A stretch of 64,000 nucleotides of DNA from Saxidomus purpurata (Eukaryota > Mollusca > Bivalvia > Venerida > Veneridae). The DNA is taken from the NCBI GenBank assembly GCA_022818135.1, contig JAFMSR010000010.1:32233269-32297268 (forward strand). Direction: 5' to 3'. The first letter of the stretch is position 1; each line of letters opens with the position of its first letter. Shown in pieces: positions 10,522 to 21,992 of this stretch. The notes beneath the pieces are model-generated. The model was not told the DNA's origin. It ran no database searches and saw nothing but the letters and a program-made list of their open reading frames with translations. Position numbers and translations under genes: made by a program.

Positions 10522-11531
10522 TACGGTGTTCCGTTTGGACCATCGCGGTTTTTATTTTTCTCCCCATACCACGATGCTCGAAACTACGATGATGAAAGTC
10601 GAAACCACGATGATGAAAACACGAAACCACGATGGTGAAAGTCGAAAGTCGAAATTACGATGGTGAAAGTCGAAATCACGATGGTGAAAATACGAAACTA
10701 CGATGATGAAAACACGAAATCACGAAACCACGATGGTGAAAACGCGACATAATTTCGCGTTTTCACCATCGTGGTTTCGACTTTCACCATCGTAGTTTCG
10801 ACTTTCGACTTTCACCATCGTAGTTTCGACTTTCACCATCGTGGTTTCGACTTTCACCATCGTGGTTTCGACTTTCACTATCATGGTTTCGACTTTCATC
10901 ATCGTGATTTCGACTTTCATCATCGTGGTTTCGACTTTCACCATCGTGGTTTCGACTTTCATCATCGTGATTTCGACTTTCATCATCGTGATTTCGACTT
11001 TCACCATCGTGGTTTCGACTTTCACCATCGTGGTTTCGACTTTCACCATCGTGGTTTCGACTTTCACCATCGTAGTTTCGACTTTCATCATCGTGGTTTC
11101 GACTTTCATCATCGTAGTTTCGACTTTCACCATCGTGGTTTCGACTTTCATCATCGTGGTTTCGACTTTCATCATCGTGGTTTCGACTTTCACCATCGTA
11201 GTTTCGACTTTCATCATCGTGGTTTCGACTTTCATCATCGTAGTTTCGACTTTCACCATCGTGGTTTCGACTTTCATCATCGTGGTTTCGACTTTCATCA
11301 TCGTAGTTTCGACTTTCACCATCGTGGTTTCGACTTTCACCATCGTGGTTTCGACTTTCACCATCGTGGTTTCGACTTTCATCATCGTAGTTTCGACTTT
11401 CACCATCGTGGTTTCGACTTTCACCATCGTGGTTTCGACTTTCATCATCGTAGTTTCGACTTTCACCATCGTGGTTTCGACTTTCACCATCGTGTTTTCG
11501 ACTTTCGACTTTCGCCTTCCTGTTGCGCATG
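10522..11531 (+). repeat. Left long terminal inverted repeat, 21 bp minisatellite
   Basis: The tip (10522-10576) is followed by plus-oriented units to about 10740, then the inverted array TTTCACCATCGTGGTTTCGAC up to 11515, about 34 units long. Unit variants differ at two sites (CCACG, CTACG or TCACG; GATGG or GATGA). Because 21 is a multiple of three and the unit lacks stops, several frames stay open on both strands; these are not genes. Confidence 0.9.
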
Positions 11532-14470
11532 TCATTCGCGTACAGTGTACAGCATTTCCCGATAGTATAGTTTCATACAGAGACGTTTTACACTAGCTAA
11601 AATCCCATACAACTTTAAGTGGAAGATTCTATTATAAATAACCGCTCAAAATAGGGGTGTACCATATACCATAAGTAGCCAGGTATCGATCGATAAATGT
11701 ACTACCCGACCTTTAGTGTGAGTTGCAGTGTTTAAAAAAAAAGTAATTACATTCAAAGTTTGTAATTAAATAAATACATCTCGATGCTGTTTAATTTCAC
11801 AAAATTCGTAACAAAGTTGAAACGGAAATACAGTATAATAATACGTACTTTCCGTGACTGAATAGAATACGATCGCACATCTTGAAAATTTAGAATCTAA
11901 CTTCAAACATTTTTTTAAAACGATAATATTACAATCCCATCCTTACGGTGTCAATATATAATGGACACATTTAAATAGATCTGTACAGGTATTTACGAGC
12001 ATGTTGTGAACAGATATCCCTTATACAAAAAGAGTGACATCGATGAGTGTTCCCGAGACCTTCATAAGTACAAAAGTTATTCTTTCACGGTTTTGTTTGT
12101 ACTCGTGTGTACAAGTTATTACATACATGAAGTAAATTCCGAGACTGTTGTGATTTCACCAACTTGCGCGCAGCCAGTGAGTTGATATGTCATAGAACTG
12201 TTACACTTATTATTATCATAATAATGTATGTGTGTAGCCAATGACACTGAAAATAAATTTGCACGCGAGAGTAAATATAGCGGTCACACTGACGACTAGT
12301 CTAAAGGGGTATCAATACCCCCAGACCACCCAAAACCTTTATGTGATGTGCCCCTTTGATTGTAACGTTCTAGTTGGAAACAAAATGCCCGTGTCAAAAG
12401 TATTCAGTTTTTTATCACAGTCACATAGTTTGTCGTTTTCCCGTCGTTTTATTGTAATGAAACTCGTTAGTATATGTTTTCTTTATCATTGATTCTATGT
12501 TTTTACATCAAAACGTAAAGTAAAAATATATAGTAAGTTAAAGAGTGATAACATGGTCTCGCTGCACAACATGATGCTATCAAGTTTGGTCAATGAACAT
12601 TCACAATTTTCCATATTTTCATCCTGTATAATACATGTACATATTAATGAAATAAACAAATTGTATATGAGATAAAATAACCCGTCTGCCATGTCTGTCG
12701 TTTCATTTTCATGTTCAAATTTGTTAATTTGAATTTTTTTCCGAGACTCGTTAACCCAAACTCTTTCCCGGAAAGAAAAGGATAGGAGAAGCCATAGGCT
12801 TTCAAGGTAAAACGAAAAGTTTCGTGTTCACTGCCGGGCTGGCATTACATGTAGACTGGAAATATTGATTTCACAGAAAAGAAATTTCAATTTTGAACAA
12901 GTAAAGATTTCGGCAGGCAGGTAAATTTGTCAGAAGCCGAATACGGCAAAAGTGTTTGAATAGATAACAAGTGTTGCGACTTATTATTATTATGATCAAT
13001 TTCGGAAAAACATTTTCTTCTCATTTTGGTAAAACATGGACAGGACGATGTGAAAAAGGCATTTTATGAAAGAGGTATCATATGATCATCAATTATGTAG
13101 GATGGCGTACTGCACTTTCAATTAAAATTAAGCAGCTAATACTATTCGTTATATCTCAAGAACTGAATTGTACAAATATTGTCATACGCATAAAGACAAT
13201 TCAAACAAGGCTTGAGAATATGCACCCAAAACTGTGCTTTCCGGTTTTATTTAAAAATGACTTCATTAGATACTAGTTCTAGCGTAAAGTCCCGGGAACA
13301 TAATACATTTAAAATAATTCATGAACTTGCGGTAGCGATTTAGATTATCAGCAAGAGATATATTGAATCATTCACAAAGAAATGACCCCTGTCCCTGAAT
13401 CACCGCAGGAATACTACACAATGTAATATTATATATATTTTCTCCCATATAAACAACATCTCGGCGGATTGTAGCTACTTCAGACCGTTTTGGATTTTTT
13501 GCAACGGGCTGTAAATATTACAAATACTCGTATCACACGGTAATATAATAATGTGTTTCATTTTCTTATTTTGGAATCCAGACATTCGTGTGACCTCGTA
13601 AGAATCTACGGGTCCAAACTCTGATTATAAAGATTGGTTTTGCGGCACAACCTGTCAACAAATATAATTGAGTAACACGGATATTTCATACTGACCTTAA
13701 ATTGGGTACAAGCTGCGCTTTTCTGACCTCTCGGGGATAAAATGAGGTGTAACCTCACGACTTTGTGTATCACGGCTTTGAGAAGCTATCGTTTGGTAAT
13801 AAATTACACCGACTCCAATGATCTGTTGCTTCAAAACTTTCTTAACTCTATGCCACTACGCCAATTTTACAGAAAACGGACTGGTGATTGGACAGTGCAT
13901 AAACTGCCACATGTAGTTACTTTCCGGGTCATGTACAGTAAATGCAAACTGGCTGAGATAGAGATTGTTCAGGTTTTTTTTTTTGAATCATGAATTCTTG
14001 ACAAGTCCACTAAAAATAGTCGAGAGGTTAAGATCGCCGGTCATTTTTTTATGTCACGCTAATGACGTGAATAGTTGAGAAAGACGACACTGTCTTTCGG
14101 AGGATGAAGTATTTGACTAAATTGTCAATCACTAGCGATTTTAAATCCGTTGAAATCTTTTTACCTTGTGCATAAGATCTGCCACATTTACTTGTCTTCA
14201 TTTTGTATTTAATGACGTAAAGAAAGGTTTATACTAACGACGTGAATGTACTAACGACACCCCTATTTTAAGCGGTAATCTTATAATGGATTCTCCCACT
14301 TTATGTATCGATGTATCGGTTTTTTTGTAAGAGGCGTAGTTAAACTAATATGAAATGCTGCAGATCAACGGCCACGGCTGTATGTTTTATCAATGAAGTA
14401 GGCTTACGTCAGTCATGCGTAGATCAAGACCGCAGTCATCCATTGTATTATTTGCCGAGATAGCATTGAC
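11532..14470. other. Interior of the Foldback-like element, no transposase found
   Basis: About 2.9 kb of AT-rich sequence between the inverted termini. The longest frames are about 80 codons, without recognisable domains. Either the element depends on a partner for mobility or its enzyme has decayed. There is no compositional break suggesting captured host genes. Confidence 0.6.
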
Positions 14471-15583
14471 CATGCGCAACAGGAAGTCGAAACTACGATG
14501 ATGAAAGTCGAAACTACGATGGTGAAAGTCGAAACCACGATGGTGAAAGTCGAAACTACGATGGTGAAAGTCGAAACTACGATGATGAAAGTCGAAACTA
14601 CGATGATGAAAGTCGAAACCACGATGGTGAAAGTCGAAACCACGATGGTGAAAGTCGAAATCACGATGGTGAAAGTCGAAATCACGATGGTGAAAGTCGA
14701 AACTACGATGATGAAAGTCGAAACCACGATGATGAAAGTCGAAACCACGATGGTGAAAGTCGAAACCACGATGGTGAAAGTCGAAACCACGATGATGAAA
14801 GTCGAAACCACGATGGTGAAAGTCGAAACCACGATGATGAAAGTCGAAACCACGATGGTGAAAGTCGAAACCACGATGATGAGAGAAAGTCGAAACCACG
14901 ATGGTGAAAGTCGAAACCACGATGGTGAAAGTCGAAACCACGATGATGAAAGTCGAAATCACGATGGTGAAAGTCGAAACCACGATGATGAAAGTCGAAA
15001 CCACGATGGTGAAAGTCGAAACTACGATGGTGAAAGTCGAAACCACGATGATGAAAGTCGAAATCACGATGATGAAAGTCGAAACCACGATGGTGAAAGT
15101 CGAAATCACGATGGTGAAAGTCGAAACTACGATGATGAAAGTCGAAACCACGATGGTGAAAGTCGAAACCACGATGGTGAAAGTCGAAACTACGATGGTG
15201 AAAGTCGAAACCACGATGATGAAAGTCGAAACTACGATGATGAAAGTCGAAACTTCGATGGTGAAAACACGAAAGTCGAAACTACGATGATGAAAACACG
15301 AAAGTCGAAGCCACGATGGTGAAAGTCGAAACCACGATGGTGAAAACGCGAAATTATATCGCGTTTTCACCATCGTAGTTTCGTAATTTCGTGTTTTCAT
15401 CATCGTAGTTTCGTATTTTCACCATCGTGATTTCGACTTTCACCATCGTAGTTTCGACTTTCGACTTTCACCATCGTGGTTTCGTGTTTTCATCATCGTG
15501 GTTTCGACTTTCATCATCGTGGTTTCGAGCATCGTGGTATAGGGAGAAAAATAAAAGCGCGATGGTCCAAACGGAACACCGTA
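14471..15583 (-). repeat. Right long terminal inverted repeat, 21 bp minisatellite
   Basis: The mirror image of 10522-11531, with about 38 inward units from 14485 to about 15250, one of them interrupted by an extra GAGA near 14881. Then come mixed GAAAACACG units, a palindromic switch at about 15355 (AAAACGCGA facing TCGCGTTTT), an outward array and the unique tip. The order of variant units differs from the left arm, so the arms are not recent exact copies. Confidence 0.9.
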
Positions 15584-15589
15584 CATACT
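15584..15589 (+). repeat. Target site duplication, right copy (CATACT)
   Basis: This matches 10516-10521 exactly and abuts the element tip. Confidence 0.8.
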
Positions 15590-15931
15590 AGACTAAGTGT
15601 ATTTTTACAGAGCTAAACTAAAACAAAATAAGCCTATACATGTTTTGTTATCAGGGCTCACGTGATCGCTTCGAAAACGAGGGTAGAAATCAACGAGCTT
15701 GAAATGTGCATTTAAAATGTAAAATGACCATTAATTTACTTGCGTATCGTTGTAGACAATAAAATTATCTTGCACATACGGTAACATTATTATTGATGAG
15801 GATCTTATCGGAAAGTATTCAGTAATAGGTGAACAAAGAAGTACTTTGACTCATTTATGGACAAGGAAGTAAAAAAGAGTGAATAAGTTCCGATATGTTT
15901 TAGTACCGAACGGTAATATTTTAACAAAATA

Positions 15932-17668
15932 ATGGACGACATGGCGGTATCGGGGAGAATTGTGTCCGGTTTCCAGACTCCAGCAGGATCAGCTCAGAAA
16001 GTGCATAAACTCTGTGACCCGTGCCAGGACGACGGTCATCGTGTTGAAGCACATGGATTATGTGTTGATTGTCAGGAATACCTGTGTAGTAACTGCTTTA
16101 GCTGTCACAGAAAAACGAAGGCATCCAAACACCACGTGTTATTAGAAAAAGATCAGATGGACAAAGGTAAAGCGGCTATTAAATCGCCAGACTGTTCTAC
16201 TGATAAATGTTCTGCTCACAAGAACGAAGTCATCAAGTTCTTCTGCCCGAAGCATGGCGCGCTTGGTTGTCATGACTGCATAGTATTAGACCACAGGACA
16301 TGCGACATTGATTATATACCAGACAAATGTGAAGACATAGGGAATAGTCGTGAATATACGGAAACAATGAAAAGAATAGAACAACAGCTTACGAAAACAG
16401 AAGCTGTGACTAAGAAGGGCGAAGCGAAAGATAAAGAAATAGACATTTCTCATGGCGTAACTAGTAAAGCTATCGCCCTGTTTAGAAAGGAAATAAATGA
16501 ACGGATTGATGCCCTTCAGTTACACGCAGACAAAAAGAAATCACAAGAAAAGCAGAAGATTCAGACTCTTTTAGCTTCATGTACAGACATGACATCAAAT
16601 CTAAAGCGCCTCAAAAGTAACATGGCAGACGGTAAAAAGAAGAATCAAGATGTTCAACTTTTTATCGCCCTAAAGCATGCTGAGGCCGAGCTAAAGATTA
16701 AAGAAATAAAGACAGCTATAGTTGAAGAGTCAATAGACCAGTCGAGTACCAAGTTCGTGTTTGAACGTAATGAAGATCTGCAGAAAATGCTGTCCAGTCA
16801 AAACGTTTTCGGGACAATAACTGATATCCCTGCTGCTTCTTGCACGGAGCGTAAGCAGAATGTAACATTCGCTTCCCTGGTGCTGCATGATAAGGAAGAT
16901 ATACATGTTAAAACCAGCACTGATGCAAAGAACTGTAAAATAACAGCATGCGAACTTCTTTCACCTGATAAACTTGTGATAGCAGACTTAGACAACATAA
17001 AACTGAAAATAGTTGACTTAAACAAACATGTTGTCACTGAAGAGATAAAACTGGATTCGTTTCCCAGAGATATAACACTGCTTCCAAATGACGAGTTGGC
17101 CGTTACACAGCAGAATAAAAATGAGATTGTGGTTTTAACGACATCTGGAGGTTTGTGTATTAATCGAAGAATTAAGGTAAATGGATCATGCAGAGGCATC
17201 TTTTATCATCAACATCACATGTATGTTGTGTGTCAGACTCCGAGCTGTTTAATTGTGATAGATACGCAAAGTAACAGTCAGAAAGCCGTCATGCTGACAG
17301 ACAAGAATTACTTTATCTCTCCAAACTATATTGTACCTCAACAGGATTTTAGGCGGTTCTACATCAGTAACTGCTCGAGCAATACTGTGGTAAGTGTAAC
17401 ATCTGATGGTGAGGTATGTGACGTGTACAAGGATAAGGAGCTTGTTAAACCTCTTGGAATGGCGATGTTAGATGATGGATCATTGCTGGTGGTGTGCTTC
17501 CTGAATAAAACGGTTCATCACATTTCAGGAGACTTGAAGCAAGGCCGGAAGTTGAAAGAACTTTCACACAACACACAGTCCGTTTGTTACAATAGTGACA
17601 GACGGGAGGTGTACATTGGCAGTCAAGACCATGACAAGCTCAAAGTTTTAACGTTGAGTAGTAGATAA
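15932..17668 (+). CDS. RING-less tandem B-box / coiled-coil / beta-propeller TRIM-like protein
   Basis: An intronless 578-codon frame from ATG (context AAATAATGG) to TAG. Residues 28-68 form a B-box 1 (C28, C31, C44, C47, C52, C55, H59, H67/H68) and residues 93-124 a B-box 2 (C93, H96, C105, H108, C113, C116, H121, C124). A charged, lysine- and glutamate-rich coiled coil spans about 135-240. The C-terminal half (about 310-578) contains repeated strand pairs such as LVIADLDN, LLPNDELAV, MYVVCQTP and MLDDGSLLVVC, fitting an NHL-like six-bladed propeller. No RING finger precedes the B-boxes, so E3 ligase activity cannot be assumed. Such RING-less TRIM genes are abundant in bivalves and often proposed in innate immunity; that role is inference. 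An alternative start is the methionine at residue 4. It sits 343 bp from the Foldback-like element. Confidence 0.9.
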   Translation: MDDMAVSGRIVSGFQTPAGSAQKVHKLCDPCQDDGHRVEAHGLCVDCQEYLCSNCFSCHRKTKASKHHVLLEKDQMDKGKAAIKSPDCSTDKCSAHKNEVIKFFCPKHGALGCHDCIVLDHRTCDIDYIPDKCEDIGNSREYTETMKRIEQQLTKTEAVTKKGEAKDKEIDISHGVTSKAIALFRKEINERIDALQLHADKKKSQEKQKIQTLLASCTDMTSNLKRLKSNMADGKKKNQDVQLFIALKHAEAELKIKEIKTAIVEESIDQSSTKFVFERNEDLQKMLSSQNVFGTITDIPAASCTERKQNVTFASLVLHDKEDIHVKTSTDAKNCKITACELLSPDKLVIADLDNIKLKIVDLNKHVVTEEIKLDSFPRDITLLPNDELAVTQQNKNEIVVLTTSGGLCINRRIKVNGSCRGIFYHQHHMYVVCQTPSCLIVIDTQSNSQKAVMLTDKNYFISPNYIVPQQDFRRFYISNCSSNTVVSVTSDGEVCDVYKDKELVKPLGMAMLDDGSLLVVCFLNKTVHHISGDLKQGRKLKELSHNTQSVCYNSDRREVYIGSQDHDKLKVLTLSSR

Positions 17669-18088
17669 ACACATGCGAGAGTCAGTTTCATACTGGAATG
17701 CTTGCTGCCTGATCAATATTCAGTTATCAGCTTTTAAAGATTTCATGATAAAACACCGGTATATTGAACATTCTAATACTAGTATATGTATATTGTATAG
17801 CTTTTTTACAAGTAGGGATTTATAAGTACTTAAAGATGTACAGTTCAGTTGTCATCTTTTATAATTTTCTGATTGTTGGAGTTATATATAATGAGGTAGT
17901 TTTAGTATTATTTATCATGGGCGTGCAATTTATGGACAAACTTTCTGACACACTGTATGAAGATAAAACTTTGGAACATGTAACACCTTCTAACTGACAA
18001 GACCAGAAGAGTTGTCACATCAAAAACTCTGACATTTGTGAAATATCAGGAAACAATAGTTAGTAATCGTGTGTGAAAAAAAAAACTC

Positions 18089-18094
18089 AATAAA
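18089..18094 (+). terminator. Candidate poly(A) signal AATAAA for the TRIM-like gene
   Basis: This AATAAA lies about 420 bp after the stop codon. It is plausible as the gene's 3' end signal but unproven. Confidence 0.4.
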
Positions 18095-18399
18095 TGAATG
18101 ACTCACGTTACAAAGTTAGAACTAAAAAAAAAATTGATACATGTTGTATTCTATATGCCTCTGAATAATAGTTCATCTAGAAGTATTACTGTCTTTTAAT
18201 GCACCTGTATAGCTAGAAGACGTTTTTATTTCCGCTTGCACTTTATTATAAAATATTATAGTGTCACAATACTGGTTATTGTAAGGATTAAAAATTGATA
18301 TTTGTTACTACATGTATATTGTTTTCATTCTTGGTGAAGTTATTGACTCAGTTCGATTTTGTTTTTTTACCTCTAGGGATTTAATGGGACTCGAGGGAC

Positions 18400-19480
18400 A
18401 AAATGAGTGCCCCTTAAGGCTAATTTTGTGATAAAGTCCGTCAGTCTGTCTGTCTGTCCACGAAAGCTTTTCCCGCCAATAATAATCTCCCTTCCAGACA
18501 TAACAAGAGCTGTCAGTAGGACAGCGCGCTCGACTTTTTAGTGCTTGCCTATAAAACAAAACTTTGACAGTTGAGGGCACACAAGACTTTAACTAGGAAT
18601 TTCTAAGTACAAATCAAGAAACATTTTCACAGAGTTATCTTCTCTTGCTTACAGATAGGTGTCATGATGGTACATAAGTACTCCAACTTTCAAAATAATA
18701 TCTCAAATGGTTAAGTCAACAAGTGGACAAGAATGAAAATTTTAACTGAGTTTCTAAGTCAAAAAGGGCCATAATTCAAATAAAATCCTTGACAAAATTA
18801 CATTCTCCTGCCCATGTTTTGGGATCATGATGGTAAACAAGTATTCCAACTTTCAAATTAATATCTCAAACAGTTTAGTCAAAAAAGTGGACTGGTACCG
18901 AAAAACTTAACCAAGATTCTAAGTCGATATAGGGCCTAATTTTTAAAACAAATCCCTGACAGAGTTACCTTCTCTTGCCTACAGATGGGGGTAATGATGT
19001 TAACATGCATTCAAAGTTTCGAAGCAATATCTCAAAGGGTTAAGGCAATAAGTGGATTTTACCCATATTCAATGTATTTTCTAAGTAAAAAAGGGGCCTA
19101 ATTCTGTCAAAAACTTTGACAGAGTTATGAACTCTTGTCTGTTGATGTAGGTCATGATGGTTAATAAGTATGGTTAGTTTCAAAGCAATACCTCCAATGG
19201 TTTTGAAATAAAGTGAGGTGGTACGAAAAACTTAACCAAGCTCAATACACTTTATAAGTCAAAAAAGGGCCATAATTCTGTCAAAAACCTTGACAGAGTT
19301 ATATACTCTTGTCTGTACATGAAGGTTATGATGGTAAACAAGTATGGTAAGTTTCAAAGCCATACCTCTAATACTTTTGAAATAAAGTAGGGTGGTACGA
19401 AAAACTTAACCAAGGTGTGACACCAACGCCGACGCCGAGGCGAGTAGGATAGCTCCCCTTTTCTTCGAAAAGTCGAGCTA
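18400..19480 (+). repeat. Tandem-core element, ~166 bp monomers, five copies
   Basis: A left flank with repeated CTGT (GTCTGTCTGTCTGTCC) leads into five diverged monomers. The block CTCTTG...CATGATGG recurs near 18641, 18806, 18972, 19131 and 19305. The right flank CCAACGCCGACGCCGAGGCG leads to GAAAAGTCGAGCT. Monomers carry CCTTGACAGAGTTA and GTTTCAAAGC words. It is non-coding; the class (pearl or Helentron-like tandem-core element) is inferred. Confidence 0.75.
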
Positions 19481-19631
19481 AAAATGCCAAAACAGTGTGT
19501 AGACGGTTTCAATTTGAACATTTTGGCAAGTGTCAAAAAGCCAACTGTGGAAGTATGCACAGCCTTGTAACAAGAGGCCTTATCATTTTGTCAGTTGAAA
19601 AACATAAAACATTTTGTGACAATACTCTTAT

Positions 19632-20760
19632 ACAAGAGGGCCAAAATGGCCCTATATCGCTCACTTTGGTACAGGTCCACTTGCCTGGTGGAAGATCACT
19701 AGACAATGTTATATACCAAATAGGTTTTCCTATATACATCTTTGTAAAATAAATGACTCCCCCCCCCCTGGGAAAGGCCAATTTTGACCCCAGGGGCATA
19801 ATTTGAACAAACTTTGAAGAGGTCTACTAGGCAATGCTACATGCCCAATATCTAAGCTCTAGGCCTTGTGGTTTCAGAGAAGAAGATTTTTAAAGTTTTT
19901 CTTATATTAGCCTATGCAAAACTAAGTGACCCCCGTGTGAAGTCAATTTTGATCCGGGGGTCATAATTTGAACACTCTTAGTAGAGGTCCACTAGACAAT
20001 GCTACATGCCAACTATCTAAGCTCTTGGCCTTGTGGTTTCAGAGAATAAGATTTTTAAAGTTTTTTCTATATTATCCTATGTAAAACTAAGTGACCCCCG
20101 CCCCGTGCGGGGTCAATTTTGATCTGGGGGTCATAATTTGAACAATCTTGGTAGAGTTTCACTAGCCAATGCTACATGCCCAATATCTAAGCTCTAGGCC
20201 TTGTGGTTTCAGAGAAGATTTTTTAAGTTTTTCCTATATAAGCCTATGCAAAACTAAGTGACGACCTGCACGGGGTCAATTTTGACCCGGGGGTCATAAT
20301 TTGAACAATCTTGGTAGAGGTCCACTAGACAATGCTACATGCCAAATATCTAAGCTCTAGGCCTTGTGGTTTCAGAGAATAAGATTTTTAAATTTTTTTC
20401 CAATATTAGCCTATGTAAAACTAAGTGACCCCCCATGCGGGGTCAATTTTGATCTGGGGGTCATAATTTGAACACTCTTGGTAGAGGTCCACTAGACAAT
20501 GCTACATGCCAAATATCCAAGCTCTAGGCCTTGTGGTTTCAGAGAAGATTTTTTAAAGTTTTTCCTATTTGTTGCCATAGCAACCAGAGTTCTGCATGGA
20601 ATGGAATTCTTTGAACAATTTTGGTAGAGCTTCATGCAAGGAACATCCCTGCATAGTTTCATCAACATTGGCATAGTGGTTTCAGAGGAGATGTCATTTG
20701 AATCAAAATGTTGACTGACGATTGACAATCATCCATCAGAAAAGCTCACCCTGGCGAAGG
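19632..20760 (-). mobile_element. Tandem-core element, ~165 bp monomers, five copies, shared ends
   Basis: It starts at AAGAGGGCCAAAATGGCCCT followed by ATATCGCTCAC and ends at AAAAGCTCACC. These are the reverse complements of the end pair seen at 48101-48957 and 52700-52750. The core repeats a block with GGGGTCATAATTTGAAC, ACAATGCTACATGCC, AAGCTCTAGGCCTTG and TGGTTTCAGAG at a spacing of 163-170 bp. The AGGGCC...GGCCCT tip can form a hairpin, as at the 3' end of Helitron-like elements. Confidence 0.75.
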
Positions 20761-20869
20761 CCTTTATAATCAGCTATGCTATCACTGTAGGTTATGAACC
20801 CCCCCCCCCCGGACCCGAACGCCACCTGACACAGTATATAAATTTTATGTAACATTTGATGCTTTAATT

Positions 20870-21330
20870 ATTGAACCATGCACTACTAGGCATGGTACTT
20901 ATTACTTCTGTGAAGTATCATTAAATTCGGACCAAGGGTCTTGGAGTATAAGAATTGACAAGATTTTAATTTGTCCAGCCCCTGTGACCTTGACCTAGTG
21001 ACCCGAAACATGGACCATGCACAACTAGGAATGGTACTGATCTGTGAAGTATCATTAAATTCTGACATGGAGTTTTGAAGATTTAGCGTCTACAATATTT
21101 TACTTTCTTGAGCCCCTGTGACCCTCACCTTTGACCTAGTGCCCTGAAACATGGACCATGCACAACTAAGCATGGTACATATCGCTTCTGTGAAGTATCA
21201 TTAAATTCTGATCAGGGGTTTTCAAAATTTAGTGTCCACAAGTTTCCGTCTACAGACAGACGAATGGATGGACAGACAAGCTGAATCCAGTATACCCCCA
21301 ACACCTTGTGTTCAGGGGGTATAAATATAC
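20870..21330 (+). repeat. Tandem repeat, three units, ending in a GGGGGTATA hairpin
   Basis: The block ACCATGCAC(A)ACTA...TCTGTGAAGTATCATTAAATTC recurs at about 20876, 21011 and 21153. A CAGACAGACGAATGGATGGA flank follows, then an inverted pair TATACCCCC / GGGGGTATA at 21291-21323. The same stem marks the end of the array at 46745. Confidence 0.7.
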
Positions 21331-21359
21331 AATGTTGTCTGATCAGGGTTCAAGTTGTT

Positions 21360-21620
21360 AGCCTCTTTAGTCACAATTCTGTGGATCACCCCTATTTAAG
21401 GAAATTGACTTGACCCAACCAGAAGTCAGAAGAGCCCGCTGTAATAATCCTGGAAGAAATGGGTTAATTGTTTGATACCCCTGAACACTATTGGAAAGTT
21501 TCAAATAACTCCTGTAAGTTGTTCCTGAAGTATGTGGATGATAGTACCTTGCATGCAAAACTTTAATCGAAGTTTCTAAGTTCAACAAGGGCCATAATTC
21601 ATAGTAAGTTCAGTCTACTG
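21360..21620 (-). repeat. Fragment of a dispersed tandem-repeat family also at 41.7-42.4 kb
   Basis: ATTGTTTGATACCCC, AATAACTCC, ACCTTGCATGCAAAACTT and AAGGGCCATAATTCATA match, in reverse orientation, the monomer repeated at 41693-42380. Confidence 0.6.
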
Positions 21621-21992
21621 ATTAATGTTACTTAAACCAGTTTGATTGACGCATTCTTCTAACATTTGTTGCAAATTGTTTCAAAAATAATGTGTATCAG
21701 AAATTCAATATCAAAATAATTTATTGCACAGTTTATAAATACATGTATTCAAAACTTGATTCGACAGTGAAAAATCAATGAAAGTGAACTGTGTATGTGT
21801 CACCTGATAGAATGCTCTCCGGTCTACATATTTGCATATGTGTATAGATGAAAATTACAATTTCACCATAGTTAAAGTCTCAGTTGCACTTTAAATACTC
21901 ATAATTATTTTGTATGAATTTACAAATGATGGAATTGTGCTCTATTCATTCTTACATAATGTTCACAATTTTACATGTACCCTTCTGTCATT

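Larger units (their letters stand above)
10522..15583. mobile_element. Foldback-like transposon with long minisatellite inverted termini
   Basis: The 5,062 bp element has termini TACGGTGTTCCG and CGGAACACCGTA and is flanked by the 6 bp direct repeat CATACT. The inverted termini are about 1.0 kb (10522-11531) and 1.1 kb (14471-15583). Each consists of a unique tip of about 55 bp, an outward array of about 170 bp, a palindromic switch point (near 10751 and 15355), and then a long array of a 21 bp unit (GAAACCACGATGGTGAAAG plus TC) running inward. Both inner edges end at the same junction, CTTCCTGTTGCGCATG. This is the architecture of Drosophila FB-type foldback elements, but I see no sequence kinship to them. 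The interior lacks a transposase-length frame, so the element is non-autonomous or decayed. Six-base duplications occur in a few DDE superfamilies; I do not assign one. Confidence 0.85.

Noticed and set aside
10720..11596. Long overlapping reading frames of 248-271 codons on both strands
   Set aside because: They are produced by a stop-free 21 bp minisatellite in the left arm of the Foldback element, with heptapeptide periodicity and frames on both strands.
14390..15403. Reading frames of up to 337 codons on both strands
   Set aside because: Same cause, in the right arm of the Foldback element.
16798..17199. 133-codon minus-strand frame
   Set aside because: It is the antisense shadow of the TRIM-like gene.
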